Source of the DNA: Butyrivibrio sp. INlla18
Lineage (GTDB): Bacteria > Bacillota > Clostridia > Lachnospirales > Lachnospiraceae
NCBI RefSeq assembly: GCF_900103635.1
Contig: NZ_FMXK01000004.1
Location: forward strand, 124,001-188,000
DNA: 64,000 nucleotides
Reading direction: 5' to 3'
The notes under the pieces are model-generated. The model was given only the letters and a program-made list of their open reading frames with translations, was not told where the DNA came from and searched no databases. Position numbers and translations under genes: made by a program. Of this stretch, positions 26,028-34,039 are shown in pieces (the first letter of the stretch is position 1; each line of letters begins with the position of its first letter).

Positions 26028-27779
26028 TTATCTGTCTACCACTGCTTTACCGTCCTTAATGCTGTAGACCATATCACACTTTTCAATGGTTTGAAGTCTA
26101 TGAGCAATAATAACAAGTGTTTTCTTACCGTGAAGGTTATTTATTGATTCCATGATAGCTGCCTCAGTCTCATTATCAAGAGCTGATGTAGCTTCATCAA
26201 GAACAAGTACTTCAGGATCTTCAAAAAGAGCCCTTGCAATACCTATTCTCTGTTTCTGTCCACCTGAAAGCCTGATACCTCTCTCACCGATCTTGGTATC
26301 AAGTCCCTCTGGTAGGCTTCTTACAAATTCATCAAGTGATGCCTCTTTTAACGCATTCCAAACTCTTGCATCGTCAATCTCTTCATCAGGATAGCCGAAA
26401 GCTACGTTCTTTCTGATGGTTGAATCGATCATGAAGATAGTCTGTGGAATATAACCGATGTTTTTGAGCCATTCAGGATAATGCTCCATAACATCTACGC
26501 CGTCTGCAAGAATATTTCCTGATTCTGGCTTTAAAAGTCCAAGCATAACGTCTACGATAGTAGTCTTACCTGCTCCGGAAGTACCTACGATACCGACGGA
26601 CTTTCCAACTGGGACCTCCATATCAGCCTTATCAAGTATGAGCTTATCTGTTCCAGGATACTTATAAGTAATATCTTTCATGAGAATACTCTTTGTAACA
26701 GGTAACTTTTCAACCTGACTCTTTTTCCTGTAATCGTCGCTGTTATATGAAATATTGCCATCATGGATCTCTGACTGAAGATTGTCACTTACATTCATGA
26801 GGAATGGTTCAAAGTAAGCAATTGAAGTCAGGTAATTGTTGATCCTGTTGGCACTTGGCAAAAGTCTTGAAGCAGCTGCTGCAAGAACTGTAAGCTGAGG
26901 AACAAGGTCTGTAAGGTCGGTTCCTCTAGCCATTACTACAAGCATGTATCCGATCATGCCAGCAATTGCGATAGTCTCTATCAAAAGTCTTGGTGTTGAA
27001 TTATAAAGGTTATATTTCTGAACTGCATTTACATAACCTGCGCCGCAATCAGCATATCCGTTTATGAAGTAGTTTTCCTTATTTGCGATCTTGATCTCTT
27101 TGATTCCTGTAACAGACTCATCAATCCACTTATAAAGACCACTATAATAATCCTGATTTTCCTGTCCTGCCTTGACCATGACTGGCTTGATAAAATATTT
27201 GATCACAAGGAGCACTACAACAAGAAGAAGTGCAATGCTAAGTGTCATCTCTGCGTCGGTACTAACAAGGAAAGCAACAAGGCAAGTAAACACGATAACT
27301 TCACTGATGAGCTGAAGACTGCTTAGGATAAGTCCATACATATTGTTGACATCAGAAGTGATATTTCTCTGAATGACACTTGTGTCAGCATTGAGATAAT
27401 ACTCGTAAGGTCTCTGCATGAAGTTGATCATCATACGTCTTGATGTAGCGAACTGGTTTGTGTATACAAATCTAAGCTGAACTACATTAAGGAAATAAAG
27501 AAATACATTCTTTACAACAAAGACCAGGATCAGTGCCACCATTATGATAGCTGCAAGCTGAGTGGTGGATGTAAGGTTAAGTCCATTGTAGATAAATGAA
27601 AGATATTTGCTCTCCTGAACCTTCTCTGGGCTCACAACCACCTTCATGATAGGCACGATAAGAGCAATACCTAATGACTCTAACACACCTCCGATAAGCA
27701 TCATGAAAACAATGCCCACCATCTGTCTCTTCTGCTTTGCATCTAAAAGACGCATCACTTTCTTATAAATCTTGCGCAT
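26028..27779 (-). CDS. ABC transporter, lipid-linked oligosaccharide flippase type (PglK-like)
   Basis: 583 aa fused half-transporter. The N-terminal membrane domain has about six helices (20-330) and the C-terminal ATPase has Walker A GTSGAGKTT (399-407), signature LSGGQ (504-508), Walker B VLVLDEA (524-530) and an H-loop in IAHRLQT. The N-terminus (GGVLESLGIALIVPIMKVV) resembles PglK/WlaB, which flips lipid-linked oligosaccharides using ATP. This fits the PglF-PglE-PglC-like genes at 9989-13857. No Wzx-type flippase is visible in the window, so this may be the main exporter of the locus. The gene follows the GT52-like gene at 23 bp in the direction of transcription. Confidence 0.9.
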   Translation of the reverse strand: MRKIYKKVMRLLDAKQKRQMVGIVFMMLIGGVLESLGIALIVPIMKVVVSPEKVQESKYLSFIYNGLNLTSTTQLAAIIMVALILVFVVKNVFLYFLNVVQLRFVYTNQFATSRRMMINFMQRPYEYYLNADTSVIQRNITSDVNNMYGLILSSLQLISEVIVFTCLVAFLVSTDAEMTLSIALLLVVVLLVIKYFIKPVMVKAGQENQDYYSGLYKWIDESVTGIKEIKIANKENYFINGYADCGAGYVNAVQKYNLYNSTPRLLIETIAIAGMIGYMLVVMARGTDLTDLVPQLTVLAAAASRLLPSANRINNYLTSIAYFEPFLMNVSDNLQSEIHDGNISYNSDDYRKKSQVEKLPVTKSILMKDITYKYPGTDKLILDKADMEVPVGKSVGIVGTSGAGKTTIVDVMLGLLKPESGNILADGVDVMEHYPEWLKNIGYIPQTIFMIDSTIRKNVAFGYPDEEIDDARVWNALKEASLDEFVRSLPEGLDTKIGERGIRLSGGQKQRIGIARALFEDPEVLVLDEATSALDNETEAAIMESINNLHGKKTLVIIAHRLQTIEKCDMVYSIKDGKAVVDR

Positions 27780-27802
27780 AAAACAAAATTACCCTTCTAA
27801 AG

Positions 27803-28873
27803 TTAATCTGTGATCGCTTCATTCTGTCTGTGGATCTCAGGTGCTTCATACTTATCCATGAAGTCATCTCCAAGATATATCTTGTCCTCTACAAAGCTAA
27901 GGGAATCCACTACTGTATATACAGAAACAAGCCTGTCAAAGCTGATATTCTCAATAAAGTTCAGCATCTCCATAGGAAATGAGCCATCAAGAACGATAGC
28001 CTCAGGGAAGTTCTCCCTGTAATTCAGTAGATCCCTAGGATGCTGCTTAATAATAACAGTTGCTTTTGTATTGTCTATAGTTCCATATTCACAAATAATA
28101 TCTTTAAATATTCTAACCCTTGTGTCAAGGTCGCAAAGAGGTTCTGATAAAACAAGCAAAGTTTTATCATTACCTTCTACTTTTTTCTTTATTCCTTCTA
28201 CGTCATCCACAAAGAGCTTTAGCATCAGCTCTTTTTCTGAATTGTTAAGTCTGTCAGTAAGAGTCTTACGGGGAAGCTCCACATACTTATCACATGGATA
28301 TGGTAAAACAGAGATATTGTTGACCTCCATATCTATGCAATACCTACCATAGCCATTCTGAATATGGATAAGTCCCTTTGAAGCCATCCAGGCTTTGATC
28401 TTGAAGTGTCCCCTGTTGTCATATCTGGCTGTATCATAGTATCTGATACAATCAAGGCCATCTTCTACTGCGTGATAAGGAATTTTCTTGTAATTCAGAT
28501 AATATCCTATAGGATCTGAATCACAGAATACATAGATATCTTTGTATTCCTTGAAATCTATAGGAATGTACTTTTCCTGAAGACGACCAAATTCCTTGCA
28601 AAACTTAATTCTTTTTATCATGTTAAGGACTATATTTCCTGAGTCCTTTTTAAGCTCAGCTAACTCTGGGAAAAAAGTGTCTTCTTTTTCATCATATTCA
28701 TAGACAGCATCAAAAATGGGGCTCTCCTTGGCTCTTTCGACCATTTTGCCAAAGTTATTGGACATCTTAGAAAGAACAAGAGTCGCTTTCCCTCCATCAG
28801 CTATATAAAATTCCTTCAAACATGCCACATATACATGATAAAAGGTGTGGCACACATATACTCTATCCCGCAT
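27803..28873 (-). CDS. Putative nonulosonate transferase (GT52/sialyltransferase-like)
   Basis: 356 aa protein resembling bacterial GT-B sialyltransferases. The N-terminus (VYVCHTFYHVYVA) resembles GT52 openings. EDG at 137-139 matches the D/E-D/E-G motif that supplies the catalytic base, and KQHPRD (276-281) matches the HP motif that contacts the CMP phosphate. SVYTVVDS (317-324) sits where the downstream Ser/Thr motif is expected. No membrane segments. It is four genes downstream of the CMP-nonulosonate synthetase fusion and three after the nonulosonate synthase, so it probably transfers a pseudaminic-acid-like sugar from CMP. The ribosome-binding site is weak (GGAG 17 bp away). Family assignment is by motif only. 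Confidence 0.68.
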   Translation of the reverse strand: MRDRVYVCHTFYHVYVACLKEFYIADGGKATLVLSKMSNNFGKMVERAKESPIFDAVYEYDEKEDTFFPELAELKKDSGNIVLNMIKRIKFCKEFGRLQEKYIPIDFKEYKDIYVFCDSDPIGYYLNYKKIPYHAVEDGLDCIRYYDTARYDNRGHFKIKAWMASKGLIHIQNGYGRYCIDMEVNNISVLPYPCDKYVELPRKTLTDRLNNSEKELMLKLFVDDVEGIKKKVEGNDKTLLVLSEPLCDLDTRVRIFKDIICEYGTIDNTKATVIIKQHPRDLLNYRENFPEAIVLDGSFPMEMLNFIENISFDRLVSVYTVVDSLSFVEDKIYLGDDFMDKYEAPEIHRQNEAITD

Positions 28874-28880
28874 AAAATAC

Positions 28881-29942
28881 TTAACTTTTACTCCTTAAGC
28901 CTCTATAAAACCACAGTAATCTGTAGTACAAATAAAAAAACATGTGTGATTTCATTTGATATGCTATAAGCTTCTTTTCCTCTGGATGAATCTTTTCCTG
29001 ATAATATTGGTTCTCCTGAAAATCAGGGAAGGTTTCCTTCATCTCTTTTGCCAAAGCCTTAGTAAAAGAATAACATCCCTTTAACTTAGAACTCTTAGGC
29101 ATAGCAGAAAAGAGGGTGTTCACATAAAATAACACAGTGTATTGAAATTCAATCTCTGGTTTGTATTCATCAAAATAGCCATTTTCTTTGGCTTCACTTA
29201 TGATCATCCTTCCAGCGACCATTCTGTCCTCAAGATTCTTTCTAGAAATGCTGTGAACTGTTGAGTTCTGATGCTGGTAATAAAAATATAACGGTTCCTG
29301 AATGTATTCAAAGTGCTTGGCCCTTGTCATCCAGGTATTACTAACTGCATTGTCCTCATAAAAAATGTTCTCAGGAAAAACTGAAAGTTTATTCTGTGTT
29401 CCCGGCTTGTAATCACCAACAATAAGCTCTCTTCTATAAACCTTTACTACAAGACTCCCTGTTTCTAATAATAGGTTCTTGTAACGTTCCTTATCCATAA
29501 CACCCGTTTGTGAATAGTTATTGTTGTGGACTACCTTTCCGACTTTAAAGCTATGCTCATCTGTAAGAGAATAATCACAGCCTACCATGTCAGCCCCTGT
29601 CTCTTTTGCCTTATTTAATAGTCTCTCATAGTAGTCTGGAACGATCCAATCATCCGCATCAATAAACCCAAGCCATTCACCCTTAGCAATTGCGAGGCCA
29701 ATATTCTTGGCACCTCCCTGATGAAGATTTGTTTCTGAATGGATAGCTTTAAATTTCTCAGGGTGCTCCTTTTCATACCTTTGAAGAATCTCAAAGGAGT
29801 TATCTGTGGAGCAGTCATCAACTGCTATTATCTCATAGTCAGAAGGATCAAGGGTCTGCCCTACCAGGCTATTCAAGCAATATTCAAGTTTTCCATCTGA
29901 TGCCATATTGTAAACAGGCACTATTATGCTAAGCTTTACCAT
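28881..29942 (-). CDS. Glycosyltransferase family 2
   Basis: 353 aa GT-A glycosyltransferase. LSIIVPVYNM begins the nucleotide-binding fold, VDDCSTDNSF follows, and the metal-binding motif is IDADDW. The C-terminal 130 residues are helical and lack clear membrane spans. The ATG overlaps the end of the PseG-like gene (ATATGGTAA), indicating coupled translation. It belongs to the nonulosonate block, but nothing in the sequence shows its donor. Confidence 0.9.
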   Translation of the reverse strand: MVKLSIIVPVYNMASDGKLEYCLNSLVGQTLDPSDYEIIAVDDCSTDNSFEILQRYEKEHPEKFKAIHSETNLHQGGAKNIGLAIAKGEWLGFIDADDWIVPDYYERLLNKAKETGADMVGCDYSLTDEHSFKVGKVVHNNNYSQTGVMDKERYKNLLLETGSLVVKVYRRELIVGDYKPGTQNKLSVFPENIFYEDNAVSNTWMTRAKHFEYIQEPLYFYYQHQNSTVHSISRKNLEDRMVAGRMIISEAKENGYFDEYKPEIEFQYTVLFYVNTLFSAMPKSSKLKGCYSFTKALAKEMKETFPDFQENQYYQEKIHPEEKKLIAYQMKSHMFFYLYYRLLWFYRGLRSKS

Positions 29943-31021
29943 ATAAATTCCAAAATTGCCTTGGCAATCCTTTCTGCGCCTTTTCCGTCAATGAGACTTT
30001 TGGCTTTATCACTCATTCTTTTCCTAAATCCAGCGTTGTCCTGAGCTGCTGTTCCCCAGGTTACGATCTTCTGAACAAGTCTTCTGTCTTTTCTGGCATC
30101 ACCAGCGTATTTGGCTGCTCCAGCCTTATCAAATGACTGCACAAACTCAACCTGATTATCAGCCATACTAAATACAACCGTTGGTACTCCCACTGCGCAT
30201 AACTCATACAGGGTTGTTCCTCCAGCAGATACCGCAAAATCAGCCTTTTTCATGAGAGATGCCATATCACCTACTGTCTCATGGAGGGTAATCTCTTTAT
30301 GTTCCTTTGCAAGTTCTCTAAGCTCTTCCTTGTAGCCTTCTTCAAAAAGAGCTCCAACAACAACGTCGCAATGTAGCCCTGTTGTATCAAGAACTTTTCT
30401 ACAAGGGCTATCGTCTACATAAATCTCTTTTAATATATCCCCTAAAACATGATAAGGATCAGTTCCACCAGAAGATAATAAAGCTGTTCTAGCTATATCT
30501 CTTATCTCATATCTGTTGTCCGCAAACTGAGGTCTAAGCGGGGAAAACTCTGGTCCCAGAAGCTGCCTTGGCGCACTATAGAAGTCCTGAGGGATCATAA
30601 TGTCATAATTTATTATCATATCAACTGGATAATCGAACTTATAAAGATCATCGATAAATCCTGTTTTTGTCTGCAACGAAAGTTCCTTTATGATGTCATT
30701 TATACCTTTGAAGTAATCTTCCTTAAGGAAATATGAATCCATAAGGTAAAAATCTGGTTTTTCTGAAGCAAAAAGCTCTTTTAATGAAGGAAGATCCTCC
30801 ATTGGCTCTGAAAAATTGTTATGAAGGATAACAGCATCAAATGAGGTTCCGTCTTCTCTAGACAAAGTTCTCAAAAGTTTGTCGCTTTCAGTATCTGAAA
30901 GAACAAACATTACTTCAGCGCCATTGTCCATCAGCTCTTTTGCAATAGTCATACATCTTCTGATATGACCAGTAGCGATTATGCCATTACCATTTGCCTT
31001 TATCCAGACTTTCTTTTTCAT
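29936..31021 (-). CDS. pseG: UDP-2,4-diacetamido-trideoxy-hexose hydrolase (PseG-like)
   Basis: 361 aa GT-B-like nucleotide-sugar hydrolase of pseudaminic acid synthesis. It would release UDP from UDP-2,4-diacetamido-2,4,6-trideoxy-L-altrose. The N-terminal ATGHIRRCMTIA contains His19, which corresponds to the catalytic His of PseG. LMDSYFL, SSGGTDPYHVL and SAGGTTLYELCAVGVPTV are the other PseG landmarks. The last is the nucleotide-binding loop shared with MurG. A strong RBS (AGGAGG) is present, and the gene lies 15 bp after the synthase gene. Legionaminic-type hydrolases are similar in the C-terminal half, so the sugar isomer is inferred mainly from the neighbouring synthase. Confidence 0.88.
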   Translation of the reverse strand: MKKKVWIKANGNGIIATGHIRRCMTIAKELMDNGAEVMFVLSDTESDKLLRTLSREDGTSFDAVILHNNFSEPMEDLPSLKELFASEKPDFYLMDSYFLKEDYFKGINDIIKELSLQTKTGFIDDLYKFDYPVDMIINYDIMIPQDFYSAPRQLLGPEFSPLRPQFADNRYEIRDIARTALLSSGGTDPYHVLGDILKEIYVDDSPCRKVLDTTGLHCDVVVGALFEEGYKEELRELAKEHKEITLHETVGDMASLMKKADFAVSAGGTTLYELCAVGVPTVVFSMADNQVEFVQSFDKAGAAKYAGDARKDRRLVQKIVTWGTAAQDNAGFRKRMSDKAKSLIDGKGAERIAKAILEFIW

Positions 31022-31036
31022 GCTTCCTCCTGCTAT

Positions 31037-32110
31037 TTAACAGAAATCGTCATATTTAAGTGGTTCGCCTCTAAAGAGATCCTTAGAAGCTGTTTTACCA
31101 ATAACATTATCATACTCAATTGGTGGAAGACCACTTCCCTGCTGTGGTCTGATGGACCTGATGTTTGCAGCAGTAAGCTTCTCGCCCTTCTTGATATCTT
31201 CAACTATGAAAAGAGATCTAGCGCCCTCTCTTTCCTTTTCCTGAGCTGGAGTAAGCTTATAATCGCTACTTCCAAGAGCTTTTTCTACAATACGAATGCT
31301 CTTTACCATCTCGGCAAACTCTTCTGGTTCCATAGAAAATGCTCCATCAGCACCGCCATCAGCTCTTCTAAGAGTCAGGTGCTTCTCCACCATTCTAGCT
31401 CCTAATGAAACTGCAGCAATTGGGACTGTCCATCCCATTGTGTGATCAGAAAGCCCCATGATGCAACCGTACTCATCAGCAAGCCCCTTTATCATATTGA
31501 GGTTTACGTCCTCATAAGGTGTAGGATATGCAGAAACGCATTTAAGCAATACTACATCCTTGTTACCTTCCTGAATGCAAGCTTCGATCGCAAGTCTGAT
31601 ATCATCAAGTGTCGCAACACCTGTAGCCAGTATAATTGGCTTTTTCCTGGCTGCGCACATTCTGATAAGAGGAATATCTGTGATCTCATAGGATGCGATC
31701 TTGATAGCTGGCATATTCATCTGTTCTACAAAATCAAGAGATGTCTTGTCAAAAGGAGTTGAGAAGCAATCAAGTCCAAGCTTATTTGCTTCTTCCATAA
31801 GCTTTGGCTGCCACTCCCAAGGGGTGTATGCCTGTTGATAAAGCTTGTAAAGAGTCATACCATCCCATAAAGTTCCGCCATCTATCTGAAAATAGCTCTT
31901 GTCACTGTCAATGGTCATGGTGTCAGCAGTATAGGTTTGAAGCTTGATCGCATCAGCACCAGCCTCTTTAGCTGCATGAATGATCTCTATAGCTCTATTA
32001 AAGTCGTTATTATGATTTGCTGACATTTCCGCAACGATATAAACAGGATCATCCTTGCCAATATAATGATCAGCCAGCTTAACCCTCTGATTTAGCTCAA
32101 ATCTAGGCAT
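31037..32110 (-). CDS. pseI: Pseudaminic acid synthase (PseI/NeuB family)
   Basis: 357 aa nonulosonic acid synthase condensing a 6-carbon amino sugar with phosphoenolpyruvate. VYIVAEMSANHNNDF (about 23-37), AIKLQTYTADTM and GGTLWDGMTLYKLYQQAYTPWEW are the PseI-type signatures. GLSDHTMG and VEKHLTL are shared with NeuB. A C-terminal SAF (antifreeze-like) domain occupies about 295-350. The GTLWDG region matches PseI better than NeuB or LegI. A strong RBS (GGAGG, 7 bp) lies inside the end of the upstream fusion gene, and the two frames abut with no gap. The product would be a pseudaminic acid or close isomer, activated by the fusion protein. Confidence 0.9.
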   Translation of the reverse strand: MPRFELNQRVKLADHYIGKDDPVYIVAEMSANHNNDFNRAIEIIHAAKEAGADAIKLQTYTADTMTIDSDKSYFQIDGGTLWDGMTLYKLYQQAYTPWEWQPKLMEEANKLGLDCFSTPFDKTSLDFVEQMNMPAIKIASYEITDIPLIRMCAARKKPIILATGVATLDDIRLAIEACIQEGNKDVVLLKCVSAYPTPYEDVNLNMIKGLADEYGCIMGLSDHTMGWTVPIAAVSLGARMVEKHLTLRRADGGADGAFSMEPEEFAEMVKSIRIVEKALGSSDYKLTPAQEKEREGARSLFIVEDIKKGEKLTAANIRSIRPQQGSGLPPIEYDNVIGKTASKDLFRGEPLKYDDFC

Positions 32111-34039
32111 TTAAAAACCTCCCTGGAAATGATTCTTCATCATGTATTCTTCATTAGTCCATGGAAATCTGGCCTCAAAAACCGTTCCATCACACTTCTT
32201 AACGAAAACCGCTGGGAAGTAATGGATGAAAAGAGGTGTAAGGCAAAGTGTGTAACCTCCGGCATTTGTAAATACCACTCTATCACCAACCTTGAGCTCC
32301 GCCTCATTCTCTGCATTAAACAATCTGTCATACTCCATGCATGTAGCACCGCAGATCATCTGTGCATCCAGCTTATTTCTTGAAGCCTTATCCCCAGCTA
32401 ACTCAAATCTATGAGGATACCATCTTCTGGTAACCTGTGGATTAAGATTCACACGGCTTCCATCTATTACAACATATCTATGTTCTCTGATATCTTTTGT
32501 ATCAATAACGCTTGTTACAAAACTAAATGAAGATGAAACCATAGATACACCTGGCTCCATTACTAGCTTTGTCTTATTTACATCAAAGAACTTTGAAAGC
32601 TCCTCACTGATTGCAGGAACATAGCTTCTAAAATCAGGCTTACCTTCTACGCCTCCATAATATCCGCCGCCCATATCCACATAGTCCAGATCAAGCTCAT
32701 ACTCTTTTGCCACTAGAACAGCAACCTGAGAAAGAGCTCTATAGGCATTAAGTGAACGTGACTTTGTAGAAGAATGAAGGTGAAGACCAGCAACCTTAAC
32801 ATTTGGAAGGCTCTTCACTTTATCAATGACTTTCCCAAGCTCACCATTTTCGTAGCAGTAGCCAAATCTACTTCCTTCCTCATCTGCAAGGACTTCGTCA
32901 GGAATAATAGTAGAGATATCATAGTTGACTCTGATGCCAATACCAAAAGACCTGTCTTTATGCGTATTTGCAAGTTCTTCAAGCCAAAGTGGTTCATAGC
33001 TTGAATCCATGTTTACGATTCCACCTGCAAGGAGAATCTCACAGAAAACATCCTTATCCTTTATTGGTCCATTATAGATCACCTGATCTTTTCTATAGCC
33101 TAGTCTAAGAGCGAGCTCATATTCTTCCTTGGAAACAACTTCTGCATAAAAGCCATTTTCCTTTAAATGGGCAAGTAGCCATGGAAGTGAATTTGTCTTA
33201 ACCGAATAAGAACAAATGTAATTATTCCAATCCTTATCCAGTGCGCCTTTCAGCATTTCAATATCAGCATTTAAAAGAGATTCATCCACTCTGTAATAAG
33301 GAGTCTTTAGCTTAGAATCATCAAATTTTTCACCTGACAGGTTTGTCATTTCCTCTGAGGCAGTCTTAAGATTTCTATATTTCTGCTCAGCAATCTTCCA
33401 GTCTTCAAATGTATCTATATCCTGAACTTCATCTTCGCTAAGGATAACAGCAACCATATCATCTACGTCTGTTGTATTGTCCCTAAAGAAAGCATCTGTC
33501 CTGCAAGCATAGAATTGTCCACTATCATGATATATCTTTTCAAGATCCTGGGATCTTGTAAGAGCATGTTCTGGATGCTTACGTACAAGTCTCTCATTTT
33601 CAATGATAAAGCCCCTTTGAGGCGGATATGAAAAAGCAACTACTGGAGTTACTGATTCGTGCTCATTAAGTTTATCCATCGCTTCCTTTAATCTCTGAGG
33701 AGTAATAAAAGGAGCTGTAGGATATATACAACAGAATCTGTCAAAAATCTTGCCTTCTGACTTGTATCTATTCAGTACTTCTGCAATAACTTCATCTGTT
33801 GTAGCATAGTCATTGGCAGTATCCTCTGAGCGCATGAAAGGAACCTTGGCTCCAGCATTCCTAGCAACCTCGGCTATCTTCTCATCATCTGTAGAAACCA
33901 TTACCTCATCGAAGGCGTCGCTTTTAATAGCAGCTGTTATAGAATATTCAATGATAGGTTTTCCACAGAAATTCTTTATGTTTTTGCCAGGGATTCTCTT
34001 ACTTCCGCCTCTGGCTGTAATAATGGCAACACAGCTCAT
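32111..34039 (-). CDS. Fusion: CMP-nonulosonate cytidylyltransferase (PseF/NeuA-like) plus fold-III PLP decarboxylase-like domain
   Basis: 642 aa, two enzymes in one continuous frame. Residues 1-about 225 are a cytidylyltransferase: ARGGSKRIPGKN (9-20), STDDEKIAEVA, IYPTAPF (105-111) and HDSGQFYACR. They activate a nonulosonate with CTP. Residues about 245-642 are a LysA/ornithine-decarboxylase-type domain: PLP Lys281 in SYSVKTN, GLHLHSS (418-424), the glycine loop DMGGGY (455-460), Cys567 in CGATCMEYD and GGY (594-596). The EPGR motif reads EPGV (495-498), so the usual Arg is lost. Typical free-standing versions are about 230 and 400 aa, so both look complete. It overlaps the ATP-grasp gene (ATGA) and abuts pseI. 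The decarboxylase substrate is unknown. Confidence 0.87.
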   Translation of the reverse strand: MSCVAIITARGGSKRIPGKNIKNFCGKPIIEYSITAAIKSDAFDEVMVSTDDEKIAEVARNAGAKVPFMRSEDTANDYATTDEVIAEVLNRYKSEGKIFDRFCCIYPTAPFITPQRLKEAMDKLNEHESVTPVVAFSYPPQRGFIIENERLVRKHPEHALTRSQDLEKIYHDSGQFYACRTDAFFRDNTTDVDDMVAVILSEDEVQDIDTFEDWKIAEQKYRNLKTASEEMTNLSGEKFDDSKLKTPYYRVDESLLNADIEMLKGALDKDWNNYICSYSVKTNSLPWLLAHLKENGFYAEVVSKEEYELALRLGYRKDQVIYNGPIKDKDVFCEILLAGGIVNMDSSYEPLWLEELANTHKDRSFGIGIRVNYDISTIIPDEVLADEEGSRFGYCYENGELGKVIDKVKSLPNVKVAGLHLHSSTKSRSLNAYRALSQVAVLVAKEYELDLDYVDMGGGYYGGVEGKPDFRSYVPAISEELSKFFDVNKTKLVMEPGVSMVSSSFSFVTSVIDTKDIREHRYVVIDGSRVNLNPQVTRRWYPHRFELAGDKASRNKLDAQMICGATCMEYDRLFNAENEAELKVGDRVVFTNAGGYTLCLTPLFIHYFPAVFVKKCDGTVFEARFPWTNEEYMMKNHFQGGF

